From contig CM075853.1 in assembly GCA_037975125.1 (NCBI GenBank), forward strand, positions 87,647,859 to 87,711,858: a stretch of DNA of 64,000 nt, written 5' to 3'. Position numbers and translations under genes: made by a program. Within the stretch, counting starts at the first letter, position 1. The number at the start of each line of letters is the position of its first letter. The notes beneath the pieces were generated by a model. That model saw only the letters and a list, made by a program, of their open reading frames with translations, had not been told where the DNA came from and ran no database searches. Origin of the DNA: Latrodectus hesperus (taxonomy: Eukaryota; Arthropoda; Arachnida; Araneae; Theridiidae). Positions 24,795 through 38,100 of the stretch are shown here, piece by piece.

Positions 24795-26036
24795 GTATTT
24801 ACAATATTCAATATGTTAAAATATTGGTAAAACTGAGGTCTGACCGTAATACTCAGTTTAGCCAAAATATTATCTTTATTCTAATGAATAACTTATTTAT
24901 TTTTAAAGTAATGGGATCAGTGAAATAGTATATGCGTGTTAGAAAGTTTTGTTCCACTTAATTATAAATAATATAAATAATAATTTTAAATTAAATTGCT
25001 TTTGGTGTGAATTTGATATCTCCCTCTAAGTGATTTCTCGCCAAATCTAGCTCCTTTTGTTTTTATTATAGTACCAAATTCAGTTTTTGCTACTTCTCAG
25101 ATTTTTTAAATTTTTATCAGGTTTGATATCAATTTGCTGAATTGAGCAAAAACTTTTAAAGCCTTTGCTTTTATCTTTTTTCAGTTATATATCTTTTGTA
25201 TAAAACTTTTTATTTATTTATCTCTTATTAAATTGTAGTACTTACCAAGCTATAAGTATTCCTGACTTGTCATCATTCCAGTTTGGATAATTGTCCAACT
25301 TGTAATAATTTAAACTGGATTAGTGCTGATGTACCTCTAGAGAAGAATAGAATGAACAAATTAAGGAAATGGGGTAGTAATAGTTGTGTCAAAACTTCAT
25401 GGAATATTTTTTGCTTGCTTTGGAAATATGGATTATATTATTAACTAATCGTATGAAATCTATTATTTAAATCAATCTTTATCGATTTCCTGCTGATTGA
25501 ATACAGAAGCTTATAAAAAGCTATTGCCAATTAAAATAGTTACAAAAAATAATTGTAATTTTTTTCTTATAGGTTTTTCAACTGAATTAGCTCTTGTGCT
25601 CAAAAAATTCTCCTTAAAGCTGTAAATTGACTATCTTTTTTTGTGCAACATTTAGTATTTATAATTCAATTATATCTTTTTTTGTGTAAAATATTCTATA
25701 AAAGTGAAAAAATAACAGTATGTTTTCCAATTTTCTGTGAGGAAAAAATTATAGTATTAAAAACAGTAAAATATTAAATAACATTGTAATTTTTCTTGTT
25801 TTGTTAAACAAAATATGTTTTACTCGGATCTATGAATGTCATTAACAAATAATTGAGAAATTTTATTGTGACATAAATGTGACAGCTTTCTATTGTTAAT
25901 AATAATAGTTTAAAAGTAATTCAGTAAAAACTTATTTCTAGGGTATATATTCTTAAGAAAAATAATAGCTTTTATGTATTACTATTGTTAATTTTCCTTA
26001 TCATTTTAACCATTGATCTATAATCTTTAGAAATGC

Positions 26037-26129
<93 letters not shown>

Positions 26130-29100
26130 ACCTTAAAATGCTTTCTTGAGATTAGTATGGAAAAATATATTAGCTAATGTTTATGAAAATTGTTCATTTT
26201 AATTAATCTTGCATGTTAGCTATGATATTAAATTCAATTAAGTAAAGTAGACTTTTATGTATAAAAGCCAACCATATTTAATTATTTATGATTGTTAAAT
26301 TTCTTTAATTATATTTTGTATAACAATCACAATTGATCCTGTAGATGGATATAATAGATATATAAATTTTTTTAAACTTAAAACTCCTACAGGAATAACT
26401 GTTGCTAATTGAATAGCTGCTGATAGTTGGTTTAACAATTTGTTGACTTCACTCCTTCAAGTGTGAATGTTTGTATTAACTTTTAAGTGTAGGGTCCTGA
26501 CCAGAAATTAAGCTTCATGTTGAAAAAGTGGCTGTGTAAGGATTTGGTCTTGAAAGAAAATGAGGTTGATTTCTCTATTATTCAGTATCCACTACTCAGA
26601 AGTCATTACACTGTCCTAAATATAAAAAACACATTAAAAGAGTTGATCAATACTTTTGTTATTACTGCCAGGCGCCTTCAGTGTTTGACAATAATCAGAA
26701 TAGTCACTGTTATTTATTTTGGCATTTACATCAACTTTCTACTGCAATTTGTCTTGTTTTGGTACTTTTCTCTTAAAACCCATCTAACCAATTATTAAAG
26801 CTTAAACTGTAGTAGAGAGTTAGAGTTTAAAAATCTGTTGCTGATAATCAATTATTTTTATCACAAATAATGACAGGGATGAGACAGCTTTATTTTAAAA
26901 AATTAGAAAAATAGCTCAGTTAAAAAAGGATAATGAATAATGTACATTATAGTTAAATCATAATTATTCAGTGTTCATCTTGCTTTTTAATTTTAAATCA
27001 AAAACTCTCTCTTACAAATTAAAAAGACACCATATTTTTGACAACATTAATTGGTGATACAATATTAAACAATTTCAATTAAACAGAATATTATGTGATA
27101 GAATTTTTTCAAAATTAAAATATGTATTCTCATTTGATATATTTGCTTATATTTATAATTTTCTAATATAATATCTGTATTTCAAAGTTGGAAACAAAGA
27201 GTGATACAACATCAGTACATAGTGAATTATTGTCTGAAGATCTCGGTGAAGAATGCGATGAATTAAATGATCCTGTTTGGAAGTATCAAAAAAATCACAT
27301 CTTCATTTTAAGTGAAGCAGGAAAACCTATTTATTCAAGGTAATTAATGTAACAATATCTATTAAAAATAATGATATATTCATTTTGTATACTGTATTTA
27401 TGGTTTTCTAGTCATTCTTCGGTTTAGCAATTTGTGGCTTTGATTTTCTCTTTTGATATTTGTAATAGTCAGCATCTTTTAAACTGTTGGTTCCAGTGAA
27501 ATTAGTTCTTATGTGCAGAAAATGATAAAGTAATAAACAATTCAAATCAAATCAAATAAAAATGACTTTAATTTTATTATTTTAACAACATTGTCCTGAC
27601 CTTTCTGAAGAATAGTTTATTTGATCTAGTTCAGTAGTTTATAGGCTGGATTGCTACCCAAATCATAACTATATATAATCATCAGAATTTAAGTTGTAAA
27701 TCTTGGTTAAACTCACACTTGAGTGAAAAGTAACTTTAGAACCATAAATCAAATTGTATTTAAGTTAATTTAACAATTTAAAAATTTTACAATTGAAATG
27801 ATGATTAAATTTATTCCATATTTGTCTTTTATCTTTTTTCCAGAAATTCATGTCATATGACAAGAATTTTACTGGAATATATTTAAGAAATACCTAAATT
27901 TTCTTTTTCAGATTTTCAGAAATAATTTACCAAGCAATCTAACTATTATCTATCAAGATATATCAGCTAAATCCAGATTTCAGTTTAATTGGTATTTAAT
28001 TTGAAATATTTATTTTAATAATGCTAGTCAACACTTGTTTTTCACTAGTTAGTAATTCATTTTACAGCAGTTTTCCTATCATTTTTCTGTCTTATTTTTA
28101 CAATATTGTTAATTTTTTTTCAATCAACCAATCTATTTATCATATACATCACTTATAGTGTTATTGTACAATCAAATGTATGATGATTATTTGCTCATAA
28201 TGTTTTAATGTATCTACTATTTGTCATTATTTATATTTCCAAGTGAATATTTAATATTGATTTCTAACCATGTTTAATTTTTTAAAAATGTAGTATAGTA
28301 AACAAATCATGAGAATTATAATTATTAAACAAAAGTAGTTGTAAATAACATGTAAAGTAAAAAATTTGTAATTCTTTTCTCTTTTTTTAATTGTTTCTTA
28401 AATTTAAAGGAAATTCAGGAAATGATTTTCTTAGATAAAGTTCTAATGAATTATTTTAATTTTTTTTGAAGATATATGAAAAGAGAATTTTTTTTAATGT
28501 TTAACTAACTCATTTTCATTTTGTACAACAAATTTAATATCTCTGAAATCAGTAATATTTGTTTAATGATATAAACAGAAAAAAATTTGCCTAAATTTTG
28601 GATAATATCAATATGAATAATCAAGAATAAAATAGCTAGAAAAAATGATAATTTTGAATTCAGAACTCAATATTTGTTTTATCAATTCAAGGATTTGTTC
28701 TAAACTATACGCATTCTGTGTGCACTAAAAATTTGCCTTCATATTGTCTTAATTGATAACTTTATTTTGGTCTCATTAAGGATTTAATTCCAATAGGATC
28801 AGTAGTTTATATGAATTCAGCAATAAATATTTACTCAATATATATTTATATATTATTAGTAAAAAATTATATACAATAATTTTTTACTAGTTATATTTTA
28901 TGCATTATGTTGATAATTTATTTTAAAAATTAATTTAGTCATTTCTTATAATGATGAATTATTTTATTTACCCATTTAATGAATTTAGTGTAGTTAAAGT
29001 AATTTTAATAAAAATTTGGTGAATTAAGAATAATGGTAAGAAATTCATTTTATGAAGATTTCATTTATATTAAGTTTTTCATAGTTTTTATCATAGTCAT

Positions 29101-32100
29101 ATCTGTTGCTACTAAAATAAGGGTTATCACTTTTTTAAATTTTTTCATGCCATGATAAAAAATTTTTCATAATCTGTTTTCACTTAACTTTTTAGCACTT
29201 AAATTTTTCAATCATTTTTAAATAAAATGTATTTATTAATTTTTTACTGCAAAAGAATACTTTTGTTATTGTTTTATATCACTTGAAGACTTTAACTTTT
29301 GTCTTGTTATAATAACATTTTAATTGTTTTGAGATACTTTGAATCAGATATTTGTGATATCTATTGATGTTATTTTGTTCATTAAAGGCAAAACTTTGAA
29401 ATGACTAGTTGTACACATGTATGTGTAACAACAAAAATGTAAATGCATGCATATATTTTTAATAAATTTTGTTTTTCTCATTGGGATAGCAGAGTGAAAA
29501 TTCAAAGAATGCTTCGTATTTTAGTATAAATACTTATTGCAATATCATGTAAACTAACATGAATGTTTTTAAAATTCTTGATAATTAAAAATTTCTTATA
29601 GAAATATGTATATATTTTAATTAGTAAATTTAAAGTAATTTAAATTTAATGATTTCTAAGCCATTTGTGAAGAATATGTAAAAAATAAAGGTGAATCTTA
29701 CTTGGAAACCATATTAACTATAACAAATACTATGAATTTTTCTATATAGTAGAAGAAACCTTAATGTTCATAATTATTGCAGTTTTGTACTGGAAATACA
29801 AGTACTTGATTTCCAGTTTATTATTGGAAAGCATAATCATTAGGATTAATATGCAAGTTTCAGGTAGAAAAATGAACAAAAGTTTTGCAGAATTTTTGTC
29901 TAATAAATCAGTTTAGAGGTCATGTACAAAAAATGTCTTGAATGACAAACTACCATCATTCTTTGAATCACTGATAAGCTTTTAAAACTTTTATTTATTT
30001 CTCTAAAATTATAGTAGATTCTATTTCTAAACTTATTAAAAAAATTTAAGTTTATTTAATATTTATTTTTTGTCAACTTTATACAGGCCTCCTGAAAAGA
30101 GTGTTAGTGCCTCAGTAAATTAGTCTAAATATTTGTTTATTTTTATTTAAATGTCATTTGTTAACTGTCAAATTTTCTAGTAAGTTCTAAAAATGAAAAG
30201 AATGTATATTATTGCCACAGTATAACTTTTTTTTTCTACATCAAGAATTGGCTGCATCGCCCATTTTCCTTCTAGCAGCCCAATACAAAGTAGCCTTCAT
30301 ATGATAGTTGTCGAGCATAAGAGAATTAACATTGTCCAGAGATGGGCAAACGGTCAAATGACTAATATTCATTGCCTCTCCTTTGTGAGACACGGGGCAG
30401 TCAGGGGAGTTAAAAATGCCAATACGACAAAGGTGATCTCAAGGTAGTCATGTCCACTCTGAATTCTAAAATTTGCACTAAAAATTTGTCATGGAAGGTC
30501 CATAGGAATAGGAGTGTGTATCAGCTTAGACCCCACTTTTTCTGTAGCCTCTGCTTTCTGGCATTTTTTTACAAAGGCATTTGTTGTTTTGGTAATTTCG
30601 GATGAAATTCGGTTATATGAGAGAGATAAAGAGGGCTGTGGGAGCAAGCATCCCTGTTTTGCCAGTTGATCCACTCTATCATTGCCAGGTATATTTGCAA
30701 TGGCTGGGAATCCACTGAAAGAAAAGAATTCATCCAACATTAATAAGTTTGTCTATTTGTATTTTTGTTTGTTCTTCATGTTTTGATTGACAAGCCTGAA
30801 AGGAGCAGAGGGAGAGGAAGGCTGCCTGCGAGTTGACAAGGAAGACTGCATGATTGAGAGAAGTATTACAGGTCAAAAGTTGGAAAGTAGTCTGTTTAAT
30901 TGCCTTGATCTCAGCCTCAAAATTTGTGGCAGGGCCCTCCTTTTTCAGGACAACAGGGCATGAACCCTCAAATAAATTTTCACAGTACCAGCCAGCACCA
31001 GAGGTACAGTCTTCCTGGGAGAAGCCATCAGTATATATATGGAGCCATTTTTTGGAAATCTATTTGCAATAGTTTCAAGAGTATAGGCTCGAAGAGATTT
31101 AGTGATAGTGTCATTTTTTCTATGTAGGGTGCCAATAGAGAGAGTTATAGTTGGGATTCTAAAATTTGGTGGGAATTTCTCACCAAAACAAAAAGGTTGG
31201 CAAGGAAGATGACTTAGGTCATATTTAGTCATAAGGTCTTCTCTGCTCTCTTGAATGAAAGATTGATGAGTTTTTAGCCTATTTTTTGCTGGAGTAAGGT
31301 TTTGCCAGTGATGGACAGGAAGTAGCTGCCTTTCTCTACGAACCTCCAGAGGTTCAAGACCAGTTGGAATCTCTAATGCAGTGATGGGTGTAGAGCAAAC
31401 AGCAGAAGTAATGTCTCGGCTTTATTTTGGACTTTGTCAACTCTGTCACAACAACTGGCAGAAATAATGGCCAGTAGTTCACTGCCATAATCTAAGATTG
31501 GTCTAACATAGGTTTTATAGACAGTGGTCTCTGGTGATGAATCCCAAGTAACACTCGATAATCGTTTAAGGAGACCAAGTCTAGCCTCACCTTTCCTTGC
31601 AGTCTCCTCTGCATGTTTTCTCCATAGTAATTTCTTATCAAAGTGAATGCCAAGATATGGGAAATGATCCCGCCTGTAAAGATCCTGATCACCATATTTG
31701 ATGGATATTTGGTGCTCTTTTGTAGACAGCGTGAAAAGTTGGTAGACAGTTTTTTCAGAGTTTACAGTCATATTGTTATTTTTGCTCTAGTCACCAAGCA
31801 AGAGCATGGCTCTATTAATGTTATTAGCAGTATTAACGACTTCATGTGTTCATGTAACAACGTCATCTGCAAAGGCAAGGCAACGAATTCCGGGCAAAAT
31901 CTGGAGCTTTTCAATGTGGTCATTAATCATGATGTTGAACAGGGAACAGCTTGAATTAGCACCCTGTGGTAAACCATTTCTCATTTGGACAAACCTAGAA
32001 AAAGTGGATTTATATTTGACCTTTGCTTGTCTTTGGTATAGAAAGGATTTGAACCAATTTAGCATACGTCCCTGGATACTAATATTTTGTATCTTATTGA

Positions 32101-35100
32101 TTAGTTTTCTTAACCAGACAGAGTCATAGGCAGATTTAAAATCAATGAATACAGCAAGGGTGGATTCCTTACAATGGAAACCATCCTTAATACACTGGGA
32201 AAGAAAAGCTGCTTGATCAATAGTTCCACTATTTTTACAGAAACCAGCTTGAAGGTCCGAGATTTTATTTTTGGTTTTCAAGAAATTAGTTAGTCGGCTT
32301 ACGATCATATGTTCCATTAGCTTGCAGCAAGCATTAGTCAAAGATATGGGTCTGTAAGCCAATGGATCAGCAGGATCTTTATGTGGTTTTAAAATCGGGA
32401 CAAAGACAGCTTTCCTCCATTCTGCAGGTACAGAAGTTTTCCAAATAGTATTGAAGAAGAGAAGAGTGAACACTGTATTGCCGCCCAAATGAAGAAAGAA
32501 GTCAGCAGGGAGGTCATTTGGACCAGAACCTTTTCCAGGCCTTGTCTCTTGCATTGCTTTGCGAAGTTCATCAATTGTGAAATCACTATTAAAAAGGATG
32601 TCATCTTTATGGTTCAAACATCCCAAAGAAAAATGCAGCTGTCGTTCCTTTGTCTTATTCCTGGGGAATCTGCAGACAGATGCATAATGTTTGGCCAGTG
32701 CCAGGGCCTTTTCACCATTGGTGGTAAATTGCTTCCCATTAATAACAAGGGATTCGTTTAAGTCAGAAAAGTGTTCATTGTTTACAGATGAAAGGAATCT
32801 GGGCGCGAATGCCATCCCTTCTAAAGTCAATTATTGAGGCAAAGTCTTTAAAACAGTCTCTTTTAGTGAGTTTAATGGCTTTATTCAAAGTAGCTTGAGC
32901 ACGCCTGAGGGCAATGTTGTTAGCATTATCACCAGTAAGCTCTGCTTTTTGACGTGCATTATCTCTCTCAGCCACGAGAGAAGCCAGTTCCTCAGTTCAA
33001 AATGGTTTAAAACTCTTGGCTCTGCCTCTAGGAATCGTTTCAAGAGCACAGTATAACTAAACTTGCTAATATCACAATTTTAAAGTTAGGTATTATGTAT
33101 ATGGAATTTATTTGAATTTTTGAAAAATGTTTTTGTTATTCTGGTGATAGTTAATTTCTATATCATTTTAACTGCATATTATATAAGATACCATTTATAA
33201 ATAATTATTTTTTATACAAGTTTTCATAATATTGTGATACATAACCTATAAAATTATAATTTAATAATATGTGGGGTGTAGTATATAACTATATTTCATT
33301 AAGAGTTTTTTCTTAACTTTTATAGCAATATTTATGATTCAGAATAAAATTATCTAAAACCTAATATTCATAAAATTTCACTTAGGCATGGAAGTGAAGA
33401 TCATCTTGTAACTTTAATGGGTGTAATGCAAGCACTAGTATCCTTTGTCCAGAGTAATGGTGACATGATTCGATCTATTCATGCTGGAGACAGAAAATTT
33501 GTTTTTCTTCATCGTATTCCTTTGATTCTTGTTGCAGTGTCAAGTTCAAGAGCATCAGTGCCACAGATTCTTAGCCATATGACTTACATATACAATCAAA
33601 TTGTTTCTGTCTTAACTATGTCTAATCTTAATAAAATATTTGAGAAAAGAAGTAATTTTGATTTAAGAAGACTATTAGGTGGTGCTGAAAAGTTTTTGGA
33701 TAGACTCTGTGATGTATTAGATAATGATCCAAGTATTTTGTTAAGTGCTGTCAAATGTTTATCATTAGACAATTCAATAAGAGAAGTGATTGGTCAAACA
33801 TTAGCTCAGTATTGTGGTAAAATAAAGGTACAGTAAACATTTTTTTTCTTTAAAATATAAAATTTGATATCATTTCACTGGAAAGCAATAAGTACTCTTT
33901 TTTTTATAGATTTTTAAAGAAAAATTTTTAAAAATAAATAATGTGCATTTTTATGTCTATTTTAATAAGAGAATTAAGTATTTATCACTATCATAATTAT
34001 AATTGCTATGGCAAATTAACATGTGGCCTCCTTAAATGTCTCCTTTAATAGTGGCAGAAAAGTTTGCCCCCCCCCCATAACTTGTAAAAAATGCTGTAAC
34101 CATCTAACTTTTTCAAATCATCTGGATTCTATCCGACTTCCTGAGGGGGACTAAGCATTTAAATTCCGTATTATTGATTTTTTTAACCATCGACACTTTT
34201 GGAGCTGATCTGACAATTGTCAAATCTTTCAAAGATAGCATCAACATCATAGTTAAAATGACAATGAATTAATATATACAGTTACGTATAAGATTAAAAT
34301 GATTCAATGATAAAAATGTAAAAAAAAATTCTAACAAAATAAAGAGCTGTATGCAAAATGCAAAAACCAACTCTTTTAGTTTAAATATTTGTAAATAGCC
34401 CTTGTATATTGTCCATATATTTAAATGATTATTAAAAATTTTCTTGAGAAATATCAAAATTGATGCATTTTTAACATTTGGTAAAGAAAGTCATTTTTTA
34501 GAATTAAAGTTATTTTTTAGAACATGGATATCCTTAAATGTTAGATATTTTAAATATTCATTAAAGAATCCAATTAAACTTACATACTTTCCAAAGCCGA
34601 GAAAGCTTATTTAGTACTTATATTAGTATCACCACAACCAGTTTTGTGCTAAAACTTAAGTAGAATTACATGCTAGATAAAAATTAGTTCTTAACCTCTG
34701 ATTAGAGCATTTTTTTACTAATTATGAAAAGTGTATTTATAATTAGAAAAAAGTTTTGATTATAAAAAATATTCTTCGAAATTCATGTTACTTAAAAAAA
34801 TGCACTGACACAAATATATAAGTACTGTTATGTAATACATAAGTGTAGGTCATTGGCTAATTAGTCCTTGTATATTAAATATGACTTTAGAATTTAAAGC
34901 AATAAACAAAACATCTAATTCAGGAAGCTAAAGGAACTACTTTAAGAAGATATATAATTAAATATGCATTAACAATAAAAAAGAAAAAATTGTTAAAAAT
35001 ATATTATATTCTCAATATATAATATTAATTTAAATGTAATATTAATAAAAAATATTGTTTCATATGGATATCAAAACATTAAACTTTTTTCGTAATAAAA

Positions 35101-38100
35101 AGTTAATAGTTTATAATCAGCATATGATAAATAATTGATACATAAAAATATGATGAAAAAGATTAAATTTATCTGTTATTACTTAAAAGTCATTTTATTA
35201 TTACTTGTCATTTTATTATCTGTTATTAATTGAAAGTCATTTTCATACTATAAAAATTGTACCATGAAAAGCATTGTAGTAGGTAAATTCTTATGAAAGT
35301 AACCTGTAATTTTATACTTATTTTTTTAAATAAGAAAAAAAGGATAAGAATTTTTTATTGAAGAAATGTTTATGAATTGATAATTCCATATTAATATTAA
35401 GTTATAAATTGTAAATTTAATTGATTAATTGTGATTAATGAATATTTTTTTTTGAATATTGTAAAGAGTGGGTTATTTAGTAATAATGGTTTTGTAGTTA
35501 TTAAAGCATATGTTTTATTCTTTGATTATTTTCAATTTAATTCTTTTTTAATAAATTCTCTGTATTTTGGATACAATTACATTCAGTTTGAACAATAAAG
35601 CCATTTAAAATATATTTTTAAAATTTCTTTAAAATGTATTTAAAATGGTTTTATTTTTTTCAGTTGAATTTAATTGTTACCAAAGTACAGAGAATTTACC
35701 AAATGTTAATTTCTTAATGCATCTACCATGATGTGTTCATTTCATACATTTTAATTTTTCAAGGATTGTAAAACTGATGTTTGGTGTTTATATTTATTTT
35801 ACATTTATTCCAGAATATTGTATTTGCTATTTTGCTAGTGGACAATCAACTTGTTACCTTAGTAAGAATGAAAAAATATTTTTTGCATCCTGCTGATCTA
35901 CACATTGTTATGAATTTAATTAGTTCTTCAGAAAGTTTTAAATGTGTTGAAACATGGTTACCTATATGTCTTCCAAAGTTTGATTCCAGGTATTGTGTAT
36001 ATATTGTTCTTTTTCCTTAAATTATATTAATATATCAAAATTTATTAATAGTGATTAGTTAACTTATCAGATTTAAATATTTTTTTTAAGTTCAATATAT
36101 TTGATAGTGAAGAAGGAAAGTAAAGTTGTAATGAAAAATAAAAAGTTATTTTGCTCAAAATTGAATTTAAACATTTTATTTTTGCGAATATATTTTGTAA
36201 TCTAAATTTCAGTTTTAAACAAAATCATTTTAAGAATTTATGTGAAAATTTATGAATTTTAAATCCTAGCCTTTTTTTAAATGTGATTTTTGCCACAGAC
36301 TGTAAGCAATTTAGCTTTCTAATGTCATTAAATTTATTTGATAATTGATTGAAGTTTGATTTATTTTTTTATTTTTACCTAGTTTTATTTCTAAATTGAT
36401 TAATGTTAGTATTTAGCATCCTATATTATGGTTCAGTTGGAAAAGGGGAGCAGTGCACAATATATTCAGGCTAGCCGGCACAAGACAACATTTAGGATCC
36501 TATACTAATTTTAAAATAGCATTTTAATTTAAACTATGCTTCTCTTGTTAGTTTTGAAATTCTGGATAAAACTAATGAAACATTTATAATCTAAATGTGT
36601 AGTTAAAATATGAAAAAATTATTTTTTTTTCTAGTGATAATGAATTATTTTTTAAGAAAAATAATTGATATAGCAGTATAATTATAATTCATATGTCTCT
36701 ATAAGAAAAAAATATATTAATGACATTTTTTGAATAATTATATAAATGAATGGAAATATTTATTTACTTATTCTATTTACTTTTATCAAGAAACAAATAT
36801 TTTAAATTACAGCAAGTAATTATTTTTATATGTACATATATTTCTTATAGCTTCAGAAAGTGAAATTTTCAAGATTAATTTTTTTCTTTTTAAAATTATT
36901 TTCAAACAGTGCAAGAAAGTCTTATCAAAATGAATGTGGGAAGTAACTTTAATGCCCTCCTTTCAGATTTCCCTTTTGCTAGAAATCTATGAACAAGTTA
37001 TATATTCAGAGAATATATAATTTCAGCTTAAATGAAAGACACATTTGTTCATATAGTGTTATAAATGTGAATAATCAGACATTTACAATGTATACAAAAT
37101 AGTGAATCTGATAACGCTTTTTAATTGCTTTAATATTTGGTTTCATTATGCTGTTAAAGGCATTATGAGTAAGGTTAATTATTTTCATTTTGGTTATCTT
37201 TAGACTGATATAGCTCGAAAAATTTATTTTCAAATATCGCAAAAGTAAATTTTATGGGAAATTTCAGATTCACTAAATTATTGCCATTGTTAATTTAAAA
37301 TTAGATAAAATGAAAATAATTTGCATTGAAGTGATATTTATTTTTACTTTTATAAATACAAAGTTATATGAAAAATGTCTGAATTGTTAGTGTTAGTTGG
37401 AAATCTGATTATTATACTATTGAATTAAAAATTATAACTTTTTAATTTTTTTTTCTTACAGTGGTTTTTTACATGGCCATATTTCTTACATTGATGATGA
37501 TAATAAAACATGCCTATTATTGTTGTCTGTGGATAAAGATAAATTTTTTGAACTGAAAGAATGTCGAAATAAAATTGTTGAAGTATGTATACTTATGAAA
37601 TAAATTATATTTATACTTATATGAAATAAATTATATTATATTTAAATTATATATTTTATATTATATTTAAATAACTTTTTTTTCAAAATTACAAAAAAAT
37701 GAATTTTATTTTTGAAAATTTTGATTTAGAATATATTATTTTTTAAAACAGTAAAAGAACTGAATAAATTGTTCACTATTTTTTAAATATTTTTTAATGT
37801 GTGAAGTAATTAACATCTTACATATAACTACTTAATATTTTAAAGCTTTAATATACTGTGAAGAAAATATCTTTATACTATTAAGCAATAATGTATTTAA
37901 TGCATTGGTAAATGATGTAAAACATGTAACTAATTTGGAATCAGAAATATTAATGGTATTGTGTAAATTCTAGCAGAAATGCTGAAGAATATTAATTGTG
38001 TTGAATGTGTTCTAAAATAGACCATATTAGTTCATTTATATGTAGATTGAGGGACTGTGCTGGCCAATGCTACATCCCAGACCTGTCTATCAATCATGAC

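Larger units (their letters stand above)
30228..33046 (-). mobile_element. 5'-truncated non-LTR retrotransposon (jockey/R1-like, with RNase H)
   Basis: The insertion is bounded by a 12-bp direct repeat, CACAGTATAACT, at 30216-30227 and 33047-33058. The plus-strand sequence right after the left copy is a run of T, the antisense poly(A) tail. Both are marks of target-primed insertion. The 2.8 kb present covers part of the region before the RT, the whole RT palm, the post-RT region and an RNase H/C-terminal region. The endonuclease and ORF1 are missing, so it is 5'-truncated. It lies in MON1 intron 2, opposite to the gene. Confidence 0.92.
27340..33385 (+). other. MON1 intron 2 (about 6 kb) carrying a LINE
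   Basis: Roughly half of this intron is the antisense LINE at 30228-33046. A piece of a dispersed repeat is at 27470-27560 (ATTAGTTCTTATGTGCAGAA, also seen at 42810). The remaining AT-rich sequence shows nothing. Confidence 0.75.
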
